From Dyella monticola (GTDB lineage Bacteria; Pseudomonadota; Gammaproteobacteria; Xanthomonadales; Rhodanobacteraceae): a stretch of 64,000 bases of DNA. Positions 8,174-17,909 of this stretch are shown here, piece by piece; the stretch's first letter is position 1; each line of letters starts with the position of its first letter. A program made the translations under genes and the position numbers. The notes beneath the pieces are model-generated. The model saw only the letters and a list, made by a program, of their open reading frames with translations, was not told where the DNA came from and ran no database searches. The stretch covers positions 372,001 to 436,000 of the forward strand of contig NZ_QRBE01000001.1 of NCBI RefSeq assembly GCF_003363155.1, read 5' to 3'.

Positions 8174-9529
8174 TCAACGCAACGACGCATGCACCTCAAA
8201 CGGACATCCCGTCTTCGCCTTTACGTCATCCACCGTCGCGCCCGGCTGCAGCTCCAGCAAGGTCAAACCTTTGCCCTTCGCCACTTCGAATACGCACAGA
8301 TCGGTAATGATCAAATCCACGACCTGCTTGCCGGTGAGTGGCAGGTCGCATTGTGTTTTGATCTTCGGCGACCCGTCTTTTGCAGTGTGCTCCATCAGCA
8401 CCACGACGCGCTTCACGCCGCTGACCAAGTCCATGGCACCACCGGGGCCTTTGACCATCTTGCCCGGCACCATCCAGTTGGCGAGATCACCGGTGCAGGA
8501 CACTTCCAGGCCGCCCAGAATCGACAGGTCGATGTGGCCGCCGCGAATCATCGCGAAGGATTCCGCGCTGGAGAAATAGCTCGAACCGGGCAGCGCGGTA
8601 ATCGTCTGTTTGCCGGCATTGATCAGATCCGGATCGATATGCGCGTCGTCCGGAAACGGGCCGATGCCCAGCAGGCCATTTTCCGATTGCAGTGTCACAT
8701 CCATGCCTGGCGGAATGAAATTGGCCACCAGTGTGGGAATGCCAATACCGAGGTTTACGTAGAAGCCATCCCGCAACTCTTTTGCTGCGCGCTGTGCCAT
8801 TGACATGCGGATCGGGCTTTCCTTGCCGGTGTTGGCGCCGGCGATCGTGCGAAATTCGATGCGCTTTTCGTATTTTTCGCCTTTGACGATGCGGTCGATG
8901 TAGATGCCTGGCACGTGGACCTGATCGGGCTCCAATTGACCCACCTCGACGAGCTCTTCCACTTCTGCCACGCAAACCTTGCCGCAGGTGGCGATCATGG
9001 GGTTGAAATTGCGCGCCGTCTTGCGGAAAACCAGGTTGCCGAGGCGGTCGCCCTTCCATGCCTTCACGATGGCAACGTCGGCGTGGATGGCTTCTTCCAG
9101 CACGTATTCCTTCTCACCGAAGCGCTTGGTTTCCTTACCCTCGGCCAGCTTGGTGCCGAATGCCGTGCGCGTGTAGAAGCCCGGAATGCCCGCGCCGCCG
9201 GCGCGCAACTTTTCCGCCAGCGTGCCTTGCGGCACCAGGTGCAGTTCCAGTTCTCCGGCCAACACCTGGCGCTCGAATTCCTTGTTCTCGCCCACGTAGG
9301 AGGCATACACGCGTTTCACCTGGCGCGTCTTCAACAACGGCCCCATGCCGAAATCGTCCACGCCGGCGTTGTTGCCGACGATCGTCAAACCCTTGGTGCC
9401 GGCGGCGAGCAGGGCGCCGATCAGGTTTTCGGGAATGCCGCAAAGACCAAAACCGCCGGCCGCGATGGTCATGCCATCGAACAGCAGACCATCCAGAGCC
9501 TTGCTTGCGCTTGCGTAGACCTTTTCCAT
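8174..9529 (-). CDS. 3-oxoacid CoA-transferase, fused A and B subunits (SCOT type)
   Basis: A 451-residue enzyme moving CoA from succinyl-CoA to acetoacetate or another 3-oxoacid. The A-subunit half (about 1-225) has [13 protein letters not shown] and the [11 protein letters not shown] glycine-rich segment. The B half (about 240-451) has the catalytic Glu in [10 protein letters not shown] (E283) and [18 protein letters not shown]. Many bacteria encode these as separate scoA and scoB genes; here they form one chain like mitochondrial SCOT. I start at the ATG at 9529 ([10 protein letters not shown]), preceded by AAAGG; an ATG at 9565 is an alternative. It functions in ketone-body, butanoate and branched-chain acid catabolism. 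Confidence 0.88.
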   Translation of the reverse strand: MEKVYASASKALDGLLFDGMTIAAGGFGLCGIPENLIGALLAAGTKGLTIVGNNAGVDDFGMGPLLKTRQVKRVYASYVGENKEFERQVLAGELELHLVPQGTLAEKLRAGGAGIPGFYTRTAFGTKLAEGKETKRFGEKEYVLEEAIHADVAIVKAWKGDRLGNLVFRKTARNFNPMIATCGKVCVAEVEELVEVGQLEPDQVHVPGIYIDRIVKGEKYEKRIEFRTIAGANTGKESPIRMSMAQRAAKELRDGFYVNLGIGIPTLVANFIPPGMDVTLQSENGLLGIGPFPDDAHIDPDLINAGKQTITALPGSSYFSSAESFAMIRGGHIDLSILGGLEVSCTGDLANWMVPGKMVKGPGGAMDLVSGVKRVVVLMEHTAKDGSPKIKTQCDLPLTGKQVVDLIITDLCVFEVAKGKGLTLLELQPGATVDDVKAKTGCPFEVHASLR

Positions 9530-9649
9530 GAGGGATGCCTTTATTGCAGGGGACCAGTAGTCCATTAGGATACGACGGATCGGTGACGGGACATGCTGTA
9601 CAAACATCGAAGGGCGCACCGGTAAGGCCTCAAGCCGCCGTACGCCGGG

Positions 9650-9691
9650 GTCCAATGGCTTCAAAACGCTACGGCAGGGCACGCATTGGAC
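9650..9691. promoter_or_regulatory. Inverted repeat GTCCAATG...CATTGGAC in a divergent intergenic region
   Basis: Perfect 8-bp arms at 9650-9657 and 9684-9691 are separated by 26 bp, in the 214-bp space between the divergent CoA transferase (start 9529) and isoaspartyl peptidase (start 9744). A bipartite operator is possible; no regulator gene is adjacent. Confidence 0.25.
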
Positions 9692-9743
9692 GTGCGAAGT
9701 TACTGTCTCCTGACTGTGCTCAGCGCGCTGGGGAGTAGCCGCC

Positions 9744-10691
9744 ATGATGCAAACTGCCACGCCGATATTGGTCATTCATGGCGGCGCGGGGGTGATCAAG
9801 CGCGACATGAATCGGGCGAAGGAAAAAGCCGCGCACGCGGCCTTGGTCAGGGCGCTGCAGGAAGGGCATGCCCTGCTTAAGCTCGGCAGGCCGGCCATCG
9901 ATGCCGTAATGGCAGCTATCGTGGTGCTTGAGGACGATCCGCACTTCAACGCCGGCAAAGGGTCGGTCTTCACCCACGATGGCAAGAACGAAATGGACGC
10001 CGCCGTGATGGAAGGCGACGGCCTGCGTGCGGGGGCGGTGGCGGGCGTAGCGCAAGTGAAAAATCCGATCCTGCTGGCACGTGCGGTTATGGAGTATTCG
10101 CCGCATGTCATGCTGATCGGCGATGGCGCCGAAGCGTTCGCGAAGGAGCGGGGCATCGCATCGGTCGATCCTTCCTATTTCCGCACCGAAGAGCGTTGGC
10201 AGCAACGGCAACGGGCGTTGAAGGAAGACACCGGCCCGACCGAGCACTTCGGCACCGTTGGCGCGGTGGCGCTCGATCGGCGAGGGTATCTCGCCGCGGG
10301 TACCTCCACCGGCGGCATGAACGACAAGCGCTGGGGGCGCGTCGGCGATTCGGCGATCATCGGGGCCGGCACGTATGCCGATGCGCATTGCGCAGTCTCA
10401 GGCACGGGGTGGGGCGAGTTCTACATACGTGCCATGGCAGCCCACACAATCTGCATGAAGGTATCGACGCTGAATGAATCGCTGCAACGCGCGGCCACCG
10501 ACGTGATCAATCGAGACATTCCTGCCATGGGCGGGAGCGGCGGAGCCATTGCATTGGATGCGAGCGGCACCATCGCCATGCCCTTCAACACCGATGGCAT
10601 GTACCGGGGCTGGATCACTGCCGATGGCATACCGCATGTGGCGATTTATGCCGATGAGCTAGATCCGTCGGATCATCGGGGTGCTCCCTAG
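9744..10691 (+). CDS. iaaA: Isoaspartyl peptidase / plant-type L-asparaginase (Ntn hydrolase)
   Basis: A 315-residue precursor that self-cleaves before Thr171 in the GTVGAVALD motif to give alpha and beta chains; the beta-chain N-terminal Thr is the nucleophile. Substrate-binding signatures [16 protein letters not shown] and [10 protein letters not shown] are present; the usual GTGDGE has W in place of D here. The N-terminal IHGGAG is typical of the family. There is no signal peptide, so it is cytosolic. It removes isoaspartyl residues from peptides and hydrolyses asparagine. It is divergent from the CoA transferase and has no operon partner. Confidence 0.9.
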   Translation: MMQTATPILVIHGGAGVIKRDMNRAKEKAAHAALVRALQEGHALLKLGRPAIDAVMAAIVVLEDDPHFNAGKGSVFTHDGKNEMDAAVMEGDGLRAGAVAGVAQVKNPILLARAVMEYSPHVMLIGDGAEAFAKERGIASVDPSYFRTEERWQQRQRALKEDTGPTEHFGTVGAVALDRRGYLAAGTSTGGMNDKRWGRVGDSAIIGAGTYADAHCAVSGTGWGEFYIRAMAAHTICMKVSTLNESLQRAATDVINRDIPAMGGSGGAIALDASGTIAMPFNTDGMYRGWITADGIPHVAIYADELDPSDHRGAP

Positions 10692-10806
10692 TCCTCCCTG
10701 GAGAACGGACCGTTTTGTGATTCGAGCGAAGAACAACGCGCGCTCGATAACGGCAAGTGTTGCCGCGTCGGCCAATGTGTAATGCTCATGCACCTTTCAA
10801 AAAGCG

Positions 10807-12915
10807 GTGCGCGTAGCAGTGGCAAGCACAGGACGGATATCCCGCATTCTTGATTCGTGGCCGGTGCCCGTCCTCATCGGCGTAGTGGCGTGTGTATGGA
10901 TCACAGGCGTTGCCATGCTGCAGCCGGGCAACGTCCGTTGGCTGACGCATGGTGATCTGGCGCAGAGCTACCTGGGTTGGGCATTTTATCGTCACGCACC
11001 GTGGAGCTGGCCACTGGGCTCCAACCCGCTTTACGGCGCAGGGTTACATACGTCGATCTATTACTCGGACTCCATTCCGCTGCTGGCGATGGTGTTCAAG
11101 CCGCTGGCATCGTGGTTGCCGGTGCCTTTCCAATATTTTGGTTTGTGGGTGCTTGCGTGTTTCGTGCTCCAAGCCTGGTTTGCATGGCGATTGCTTGGAC
11201 TGGCGACCTGCGATGCGCTGGTAAAACTATTGGGCGTGCTGTTTTTTGTGTTCGCGCCGCCGATGCTGGTGCGGCTTGCTGGACACATGGCGCTGGTTGG
11301 CCACTGGGTCGTGTTGGCTGCGATCTATCTATGTCTTCGGACCGATCGAAAACGCCAAACGATCGGGTGGACGGTATTACTGGCCGTGGCGATGATGGTT
11401 CATGCGTATCTCTTCGCTATCGCAGCAGCAATCTGGGTGGCGGATGTCGTGCATGGTTATCGAACGATGTTGCTGGCGGCCCCTGGCGTGTGGGCATCGC
11501 GTTTAAAAACGGTGCTATCGCAAATTTGGCCCGTGATCGTGGTAGCACTGCTCGCCGCGTGGCTGGCCGGGCTGTTCATGGTTTCGGGCCACGGCACGCA
11601 GGCGGAAGGCTTCGGCTATTACAAGATGAATGTGCTGGCGCCTATCAACGGGGATGGTTGGTCCACGCTTGGCCTGAACTTCCCGCAAGCGGCGGGTGAG
11701 TACGAAGGATTCAATTACTTCGGCGCGGGCGGCTTGGCCATCATGCTGTCGGCGGCGGTTATTTCGTTGATGCGAAGGTCTGCGCCCAGGTCATTGCGCT
11801 TGCCGGTTTCCCTGATAGTGATGGCTGTGCTGCTGGCCGTAACCGCCATCACCTGCAATATCGGGATTGGCGCGCTGCAATGGCATATGCCATTGCCCCA
11901 GAAATGGTGGGATGCGCTTTCTCGCATTCCCCTTCAGTCGACAGGGCGTTTGTTCTGGGTCGCTTATTACGTCGCCTTGCTCGCGGCACTGTATGTATTG
12001 CTGCAAGTGTGTTCGCTACGCTGGCAGAAGGTGGTGCTGGTATGCGCCGCCATTTTGCAGTGCGTGGATATCGGTTCGGGCCTTTCAAGCTTGCATGCGA
12101 TGCTGTCGGCACGCGCTCATGATCAAGCGGCATGGGGTCTTCGCGGCGCGTTTTGGGACGAAGCGGGCCAGCGCTACACCATGCTCAGCGTGCTGCCGCT
12201 ATCAAAGCGCAATGACTGGGAGCAACTCGCTTTCTATGCAAACAGCCACCGCATGGGTATGGATGGCGTGCAATTGGCGCGTATCGATATGGACGGGTTC
12301 CTTGTGCGCTACAACGCTGGGCAGCAAGCGTTGTTGAGCGATCAGTTGAGCGAGCGAACGCTTTACGTGCTCGACGACCGGGAGGTGGCGGTGGCGCGCA
12401 AAGCCATCCCGGCCCAGCGCGCCGCGTTGTTCCAATTGGATGGCAAAAACGTGTTGGCCCCGGGTTGGACGTCGCCCTTGCCTGCGCCGGCCATCGATAT
12501 GCGAAGCACTACGTCGGCGCTGTCATTTGAGCTTCCATTCAAAAGCGATTTTGCACCCGACGGTGCCGGACGCCTGTTGCTCGGTCGGGGATGGAACGCG
12601 ACGGGCGAAGGTCTCATGAGCCTTTCCGATGCTGCGACAGTGTTTGTGCCGAGTGGCGATGATGCGCAGCGAACGCTGCATGTTGAGCTCGATCTTCATC
12701 GCGCCAATCGTGGCAAGTCGATGGCGATGGGGTTCGAGGCGTGGTTTGAAGGAAAGCGCATCGCCCGTTGCAGCATGGCAAATAGCGGTTGCAGTAGCTG
12801 GAGATTCGATGTTCCCAGCGCTGCCAACGACGAATACTTCCGGAGGATCGAACTGCGACCCGATACTCCCAAAGCAAAGCTACGAATTGCGCTTGACGGC
12901 GTCGTCGTGCAATAG
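10807..12915 (+). CDS. Large polytopic membrane protein (DUF6311-like)
   Basis: A 702-residue protein with a GTG start at 10807; no in-frame ATG lies upstream. Roughly the first 430 residues are hydrophobic, with about ten transmembrane helices, followed by a soluble C-terminal domain of about 260 residues probably exposed to the periplasm. The segment after the first helix (HGDLAQSYLGWAFYRHAPWSW..YSDSIPLLAM, then FQYFGLW) matches my memory of DUF6311 proteins, relatives of the GT-C glycosyltransferase fold such as Rgt/YfhO. Function in cell-surface glycan modification is an inference. It is monocistronic as far as can be seen. Confidence 0.65.
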   Translation: MRVAVASTGRISRILDSWPVPVLIGVVACVWITGVAMLQPGNVRWLTHGDLAQSYLGWAFYRHAPWSWPLGSNPLYGAGLHTSIYYSDSIPLLAMVFKPLASWLPVPFQYFGLWVLACFVLQAWFAWRLLGLATCDALVKLLGVLFFVFAPPMLVRLAGHMALVGHWVVLAAIYLCLRTDRKRQTIGWTVLLAVAMMVHAYLFAIAAAIWVADVVHGYRTMLLAAPGVWASRLKTVLSQIWPVIVVALLAAWLAGLFMVSGHGTQAEGFGYYKMNVLAPINGDGWSTLGLNFPQAAGEYEGFNYFGAGGLAIMLSAAVISLMRRSAPRSLRLPVSLIVMAVLLAVTAITCNIGIGALQWHMPLPQKWWDALSRIPLQSTGRLFWVAYYVALLAALYVLLQVCSLRWQKVVLVCAAILQCVDIGSGLSSLHAMLSARAHDQAAWGLRGAFWDEAGQRYTMLSVLPLSKRNDWEQLAFYANSHRMGMDGVQLARIDMDGFLVRYNAGQQALLSDQLSERTLYVLDDREVAVARKAIPAQRAALFQLDGKNVLAPGWTSPLPAPAIDMRSTTSALSFELPFKSDFAPDGAGRLLLGRGWNATGEGLMSLSDAATVFVPSGDDAQRTLHVELDLHRANRGKSMAMGFEAWFEGKRIARCSMANSGCSSWRFDVPSAANDEYFRRIELRPDTPKAKLRIALDGVVVQ

Positions 12916-13098
12916 CGCAATACTACATGCATTAACGCGCCGATGACGTGCCTTTAACGGTGCGCATTTATACTCGCATCGCTAAGCCGCAAGCGCTTGG
13001 CATTCGAGCTAAGTTTCTTGTCTTTGTAAGCTAATCCGTTTCTCAGTCGGGATTGATAGGCCTGCTTTCGAGGCCTCATTGCCATTTGAGGAGGTTAT

Positions 13099-13551
13099 AT
13101 GCTGCATCGAATCAAGAGCTTTAGAGGCATGGCCGTTCTCTTGCTGGGAGTTATGGGCGCCCTCGCATCGTCTCCCGGCGTCCGCGCCCAAGGCACATGT
13201 GGTGGGGTGTTGGCTGACTGGATTTCGTCCAGTGGGAGTACGCAGTGGCTGGTTGATACTTCGAGCCTCCAGGGTATCGTTTCTCTCGTTCTGGGTAGTT
13301 CTTCTTCTGCGACGATCTCCACCGTGGAGTATGGTGATCTGCAAGCTAGATATTTCCTTACCCCTGGGGGGCTTTCAATTTCGGCCCCCATTAGTGGCTC
13401 GCACGCATCATTTAATATGACGCTTGGCAGCCCTGTGTGTGCCGCAGGCGGAAATGAGGTCACTGCCGTCACCGGCGTTACGAATTCCGAGAACAGTCCA
13501 GGGGGTGCCTTTTCTCAAGGCAACGGCATTGCTACGCGCATAACGCCGTAG
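13099..13551 (+). CDS. Small secreted Ser/Gly-rich protein of unknown function
   Basis: 150 residues with a good Sec signal peptide (positive MLHRIK, hydrophobic core, cleavage likely after VRAQ near residue 31). A strong ribosome binding site, GAGGAGG, lies at 13088-13094. The mature part is rich in Ser, Gly and Thr, contains only two Cys (about positions 34 and 113) and looks beta-rich; I recognise no domain. TTTATACT near 12967-12974 could be a -10 element. The next gene is convergent, separated by a strong hairpin. I cannot assign a function. Confidence 0.6.
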   Translation: MLHRIKSFRGMAVLLLGVMGALASSPGVRAQGTCGGVLADWISSSGSTQWLVDTSSLQGIVSLVLGSSSSATISTVEYGDLQARYFLTPGGLSISAPISGSHASFNMTLGSPVCAAGGNEVTAVTGVTNSENSPGGAFSQGNGIATRITP

Positions 13552-13591
13552 CAGGTTGAACAAGCGGCGTCGTTTAGCGATTACGTACGAC

Positions 13592-13628
13592 GCGGCGGCT
13601 CAAATATTCCTGGTATTTGAGCCGTCGC
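13592..13628. terminator. Hairpin between convergent genes
   Basis: CGGCTCAAATA at 13596-13606 pairs perfectly with TATTTGAGCCG at 13614-13624 around a 7-base loop, and can be extended outward with one G:U pair. No U-tract follows, so it is a structured transcript end rather than a clear intrinsic terminator. It serves either the gene ending at 13551 (+) or regA ending at 13635 (-). Confidence 0.45.
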
Positions 13629-13634
13629 CCGGCA

Positions 13635-14213
13635 TTACGGCCGTTCACGCACCGGATGTTTGCTCAGTTTGCGCTGCAAGGTACGGCGATGCATGCCGAG
13701 TCGCCGAGCCGTTTCCGAAATATTGCCATCGCATTCGGTGAGCACGCGTTGGATGTGTTCCCACTCCAGTCGGCGCAAGGCCAGCGGTGCTTCGGGGGCG
13801 TCGATCACTTCGTCTTCGGCTTGTGGTGCCGCATCGCTACCCTCGAGCAACGCGCGGACCACGGCGTCGGCGTCGACCGGCTTGGCCAGGTAATCGTGTG
13901 CACCACGCTTGATGGCTTCCACGGCGGTGGCGATGGAGGCGTAGCCGGTGAGCAGCAGAATGCGCAGGTCGGGCACCAGCTCGCGCAATTCGGGGATCAG
14001 GCGCAGGCCGTTTTCCTCGCCGAGCTTCAGATCGAGCACGCAGTAACGGGGCTGGTGGCGCTGGGCGAGGGCGCGTGCTTCGCCGGTGCTGCTGGCGTTG
14101 ATTACCTCGAAATTGCGCGACGTCAGGGCGCGGGTGAGCACACGTACAAAGGTTGCGTCGTCATCCACGATGAGTAGCGGACGGGCGGTGGGGACGGGAT
14201 TGGGGTGATTCAT
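13635..14213 (-). CDS. regA: RegA/PrrA/ActR-type response regulator
   Basis: A 192-residue redox-responsive regulator. The receiver domain has an Asp cluster at 17-19, phospho-acceptor D61 in CVLDLKLGEENGL and the Lys in LAKPVD. A linker leads to a Fis-type helix-turn-helix (about 145-190) with GNISETARRLGMHRRTLQRKL, the highly conserved RegA DNA-binding helix. Its kinase gene regB lies 54 bp upstream on the same strand (14268-15545), so the order is regB-regA. In other Proteobacteria the pair controls respiration, electron-transport and carbon metabolism genes according to the quinone redox state. Confidence 0.9.
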   Translation of the reverse strand: MNHPNPVPTARPLLIVDDDATFVRVLTRALTSRNFEVINASSTGEARALAQRHQPRYCVLDLKLGEENGLRLIPELRELVPDLRILLLTGYASIATAVEAIKRGAHDYLAKPVDADAVVRALLEGSDAAPQAEDEVIDAPEAPLALRRLEWEHIQRVLTECDGNISETARRLGMHRRTLQRKLSKHPVRERP

Positions 14214-14267
14214 GAGCGATTTCCAGCCATAAGCCTATCTATTTTGCCGGATATGGAGATTGTGCGC

Positions 14268-15545
14268 TCACTCATCGTGGATGGCCCAGAGCGGCAGCCG
14301 CAGACACACCTCCGCGCCACTTTCGGTATTGGTGGCGAGCAATTCACCATCCAGCCGTTCGGCGGTGGCTTCTGCCAGCGCCAGCCCGATACCCAGGCCG
14401 CTCTGCTTGCCGCTTTCGCCAATCGCGGTACGCGTGCCGGCGGTGGCAAAGCCTGGGCCGCGATCGCGCACGATCCACTCCAGCCATTGCTTGTCGCGAC
14501 GCACTTCCAGCGTCACGCTGCTGGAGTCGCGCAGGTTTGACGCGTCCACCGCGTTGTTGAGCAGGTTGAGCAAGGCGTGGCGCAATCCGGGCGGTGATCG
14601 AAGTACGAGCTGTTCGATCTGAGGCGCAACATGCAGCTCCAACTCTGCCTCGGGGCGCAAGAGCTGGAAGCGTTCGACGCATCCGCGGATGAAATCGGCA
14701 AGCGCGAGGCGTTCGAAGTCCTGCGACAATTGCGCTTTGCCGAACGCGACCATCTCGCGAAGAATCATGCGGCAGCGTTCCACCTGATCTTCCAGCAGCG
14801 TGAGGTCTTCGTTCAACCTCATGTCCGCGACATGTTCGCGCCGCAATTCAGGCAGCAATGTGCGCATGGTCGATAGCGGCGTGTTCAATTCGTGCGCCGC
14901 GCCGGCCGCTTGCGTGGCAATGGCCATGATGCCTTCATCGCGCAGCGCGCGTTCGCGCACGCGCTGCACCTCTTGCTGTTGCACGCGCACAGCGGTGGCC
15001 AGCCGGTTGATAAAGAAGCCGAGCAGCAGTGCCGTGATGCAGAAGTTCACGCCCATGCCCGCGACATGCAGCGAGAAGCCATAGTCGCTGCGCATCTGCT
15101 CGTTAATGGGCAGCGGCACATGCCAGCGCAACAGTACGAAGTAGGCCGTGCCGGCAATGGCGGCTACGGCGAGTACCGCGCGTATCGACAAGGCTGCCGC
15201 GCTAAGTGCGATGGGCACCAGCAGCAGGGTGATAAAGGGATTGCTCGCGCCGCCGGTGAAATAGAGCAGGTAAACCAGTACCAGTGTGTCTGCGACGATA
15301 TGACACACTGTCTCCCATTCGCGCACCGGCCACGGCTGGCCGATACGCCATGCGGCAAACACCGCGAACACGGCAAGCAGGTCGATGCCAAGGAACAGCG
15401 ATAAGGTGGGGATGTCGATGTGCATCCACCACGAGCAAATCATCACCGCTGTGCTCTGACCGGCGATGGCGCACAGGCGCAGCCATGCGAGCGCGCGCGT
15501 CAGTGCGAAGGGACCAATGGGTTGTTTGAGTGGGTGTTGCGGCAT
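14268..15545 (-). CDS. regB: RegB/PrrB-type redox sensor histidine kinase
   Basis: 425 residues with six hydrophobic segments in about 15-185. The RegB ubiquinone-binding motif GGASNPF is at 98-104. The H-box AAHELNTPLSTM contains H218. C258 in ERCRMIL lies exactly 40 residues after that His, the same spacing as H225 and redox-active C265 of Rhodobacter RegB. ATP-binding motifs are complete: N-box NLLNNAVDAS (N331), G1 DRGPGF (361-366), G2 GLGIGLAL. It phosphorylates RegA encoded immediately downstream. Retention of both redox-sensing elements suggests real quinone/thiol sensing. Confidence 0.9.
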   Translation of the reverse strand: MPQHPLKQPIGPFALTRALAWLRLCAIAGQSTAVMICSWWMHIDIPTLSLFLGIDLLAVFAVFAAWRIGQPWPVREWETVCHIVADTLVLVYLLYFTGGASNPFITLLLVPIALSAAALSIRAVLAVAAIAGTAYFVLLRWHVPLPINEQMRSDYGFSLHVAGMGVNFCITALLLGFFINRLATAVRVQQQEVQRVRERALRDEGIMAIATQAAGAAHELNTPLSTMRTLLPELRREHVADMRLNEDLTLLEDQVERCRMILREMVAFGKAQLSQDFERLALADFIRGCVERFQLLRPEAELELHVAPQIEQLVLRSPPGLRHALLNLLNNAVDASNLRDSSSVTLEVRRDKQWLEWIVRDRGPGFATAGTRTAIGESGKQSGLGIGLALAEATAERLDGELLATNTESGAEVCLRLPLWAIHDE

Positions 15546-15561
15546 CGCCGCAGCCTAACAG

Positions 15562-15588
15562 GCCCCTCTCCTAGAATGGGAGAGGGGC
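15562..15588. repeat. Family A-like hairpin between the POT gene and regB
   Basis: GCCCCTCTCC at 15562-15571 pairs with GGAGAGGGGC at 15579-15588. Both neighbours are on the minus strand, so the hairpin lies at the 3' end of the POT transporter transcript and just upstream of the regB start. Confidence 0.6.
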
Positions 15589-15594
15589 TACGTA

Positions 15595-17145
15595 TCAAGG
15601 TGTGTTGAATTCCTCGCTGCGCACGGCGGGCAGCGGCTCATGATTGGTGGCCGGATCTGAATGCGTGGCAGAAAGCTTGTTCATGAGCGGCAGTATGGCA
15701 ACCGCTACCGCCGTGCAGCCCACGCCGACGAAGCCGAGGATGTTGAACAGGTGCGTGTAAATCGTCAGCGACTGCAGCGGATCGGTGATGTTATCCGGAA
15801 TGTGCGCGATGTTGGCCATCACGCTGCCCAGGTATTGTGAAATACCGACGGCCACGTAGTAAGCGCCCATCATGAAGCCGCCCATGCGCGCGGGCACATA
15901 GCGCGCGATCATCGCCAGGCCCAGGCCGCTCACCAGCAACTCGCCCAGGGAGTACAGGCCATAACCCCAAACCATCACCCACGAAGACACTTGGCCATGG
16001 ACTGCCCAGTTCGCACCAAAGCCGTACATGAAAAAGCCCAACGCCACCGCCGCAAAACCCCAGGCGAATTTCGTCGCCACGGAAGGATCTTTGCCGATCG
16101 CGCCCAGCGAGTTGTAGATGAACACCAGCACCGGGCTCAGCAGCACGATCCAGATGGAGTTCAAGTTCTGATACTGCTCGGGAATCCAGGTGAACAGATG
16201 GAAGCCGAACACGCTGAACGACAGATCGACATTGCGCTGCGCGAACAGATTCAGCGAGGTCGCCATCTGCGCATAGAAGATGAAGAAGAAGATGGTCTGG
16301 ATCGTGAGCACCAGCGCTGCGGTGAGTCCTGCACGTTCGCTGGTATGGCTGCTGCGGATAAGGTGGACGAAGATGCCAAGGATCACGATACCCGCCGCAT
16401 ACACGCACCACTTCGCAACCGTTTCGCTTTGCAGGATGAACGCGGCGATGAAAACCATCACCAGTGCAACCGCCAGCACGGCGATAAGTCGCTTTACGTC
16501 GACCGGGCGGTCATCGCTCGGCGAGCCGATGTGCGCCAGCGTGCGCCGCATCAGCGTGAAATTGATCAGGCCAAGAACCATGCCGATGGAGCAGACGCCG
16601 AACGCGGTATGCCAACCCAGATCGTCGCCATAGCGCGCGCCGATGTAATTGCGGATCCAGGGCGTCGCCGTCATCGAAATCATCGAGCCGATGTTCACGG
16701 CCATGTAGTAGATGGTAAAGGCGCTGTCGATACGCGTTTCATCGCCTTCGTAGATCTTGCGCACCAGGTTGCCGGAGTTGGGTTTGAAGAAACCGTTGCC
16801 GACGACGATCACGCCTAGGGACAGATACGTTACGTAGGCGTTATTCGAAGGAATCCACAGCATCGCGTAACCGAGCGCGAGAATCACCGCGCCCATCACC
16901 ATTGTGCGCCGTGTCCCCAGCAACTTGTCGCCTACCCAGCCGCCGATCGCCGGCGTGGCGTAGATCAGTGCCGCCGCCGCGCCCCAGACCAGGTTGGCCT
17001 TGGTATCGATGAAGCCCAGCTTCTTCATCATGAAGGTGACCATCAACACCTGCATGCCGTAGAAGCCGAAGCGCTCCCACATCTCGATCAGGAAGATCGT
17101 GGTGAAGGAGCGGGTTTGTGAAACGGGTCGAATCGAAGTTGCCAT
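15595..17145 (-). CDS. POT/PTR family proton-dependent oligopeptide transporter
   Basis: A 516-residue inner-membrane transporter with about 14 transmembrane helices. The family fingerprint is present: EMWERFGFYGMQ in helix 1 corresponds to the ExxERFxYY proton-coupling motif. The PTR signature GNGFFKPNSGNLV follows in the first half, and WIPEQYQNLN later corresponds to the conserved helix VII region. It imports di- and tripeptides. I start at the ATG at 17145, which has GGAAG at proper spacing; an ATG at 17157 would add four residues. There are no operon partners. Confidence 0.88.
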   Translation of the reverse strand: MATSIRPVSQTRSFTTIFLIEMWERFGFYGMQVLMVTFMMKKLGFIDTKANLVWGAAAALIYATPAIGGWVGDKLLGTRRTMVMGAVILALGYAMLWIPSNNAYVTYLSLGVIVVGNGFFKPNSGNLVRKIYEGDETRIDSAFTIYYMAVNIGSMISMTATPWIRNYIGARYGDDLGWHTAFGVCSIGMVLGLINFTLMRRTLAHIGSPSDDRPVDVKRLIAVLAVALVMVFIAAFILQSETVAKWCVYAAGIVILGIFVHLIRSSHTSERAGLTAALVLTIQTIFFFIFYAQMATSLNLFAQRNVDLSFSVFGFHLFTWIPEQYQNLNSIWIVLLSPVLVFIYNSLGAIGKDPSVATKFAWGFAAVALGFFMYGFGANWAVHGQVSSWVMVWGYGLYSLGELLVSGLGLAMIARYVPARMGGFMMGAYYVAVGISQYLGSVMANIAHIPDNITDPLQSLTIYTHLFNILGFVGVGCTAVAVAILPLMNKLSATHSDPATNHEPLPAVRSEEFNTP

Positions 17146-17398
17146 GGATGCTTCCATAAAACGTGTACTACAAGGCCGTAATCGGCCTGTTATTGGCAGG
17201 CCTTTAGCGGGCAAATTTGGCGAAGGGTAACCGATTCGTCATTAGCTTTAAGTTGCATTGCGGCAAGCAAAATCCTGCGGGGAAACGGTGCATCGGCCGG
17301 CTTGTGGCATCATGGCGCGCCTGTTGCCGCCTTATCTGGAGCGCCACCCGCCATGCCGAAAAACACCGTCTTTTCCGTGCGTGCAGGCGCTTTTTGCC

Positions 17399-17773
17399 AT
17401 GCCGGGTAACGGGTTTCGCGGCGACCCCCGCCAGCTTTGGCGCGCCTTCCGCTGGTCGATGAGCGGTTTGCGCGCCGGCTGGCGCTACGAAGCGTCGTTT
17501 CGGCTCGAAGCGATGCTTACCGTCATCCTTGTTCCCGTCGGGCTGTGGGCGGGAAATGGGCCGTTGGAGAAGATTGCCCTGGTATCGCCGGTGATTCTGG
17601 TGCTGTCGGTGGAGCTGCTTAACTCCGCGATCGAGGCCGTGGTGGACAAGGTCAGCCCTGAATTTCACGAATTGGCCGGGCGCGCGAAGGATATGGGCTC
17701 GGCCGCGGTATTCCTGCTGCTGGTGCTGGTGCTGCTGTGTTGGGGCCTGATTCTCGGGCCGCGCTGGTTCTGA
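17399..17773 (+). CDS. dgkA: Diacylglycerol kinase (prokaryotic DgkA type)
   Basis: A 124-residue, three-helix inner-membrane kinase that phosphorylates diacylglycerol released by membrane-derived glycan synthesis. Catalytic positions are visible: YEASFRLE (E. coli E28 region), VELLNSAIEAVVD (E69, N72, E76) and AGRAKDMGSAAV (K94-D95). An upstream extension of the frame to 17258 is non-conserved; the ATG at 17399 gives the normal family length and N-terminus. It is divergent from the POT gene. Confidence 0.9.
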   Translation: MPGNGFRGDPRQLWRAFRWSMSGLRAGWRYEASFRLEAMLTVILVPVGLWAGNGPLEKIALVSPVILVLSVELLNSAIEAVVDKVSPEFHELAGRAKDMGSAAVFLLLVLVLLCWGLILGPRWF

Positions 17774-17786
17774 GGCGTTACCGTTG

Positions 17787-17822
17787 TCCTGCCAGCATGC
17801 TCGCTTGCGCGGGAATGACGGC
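17787..17822. repeat. Family B repeat, degenerate copy
   Basis: A sequence ending CGCTTGCGCGGGAATGACGG, related to the palindrome at 1583-1602 but with a mismatched left arm. It lies between dgkA and lemA. Confidence 0.45.
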
Positions 17823-17909
17823 CATGAAAGTAGGTGAGCCCCGCGCAACCAATTGCATCCGCGCAAGCCTGATGCTGCAATGAGACGCCTACAGGAAAGG
17901 AGCCCGACC

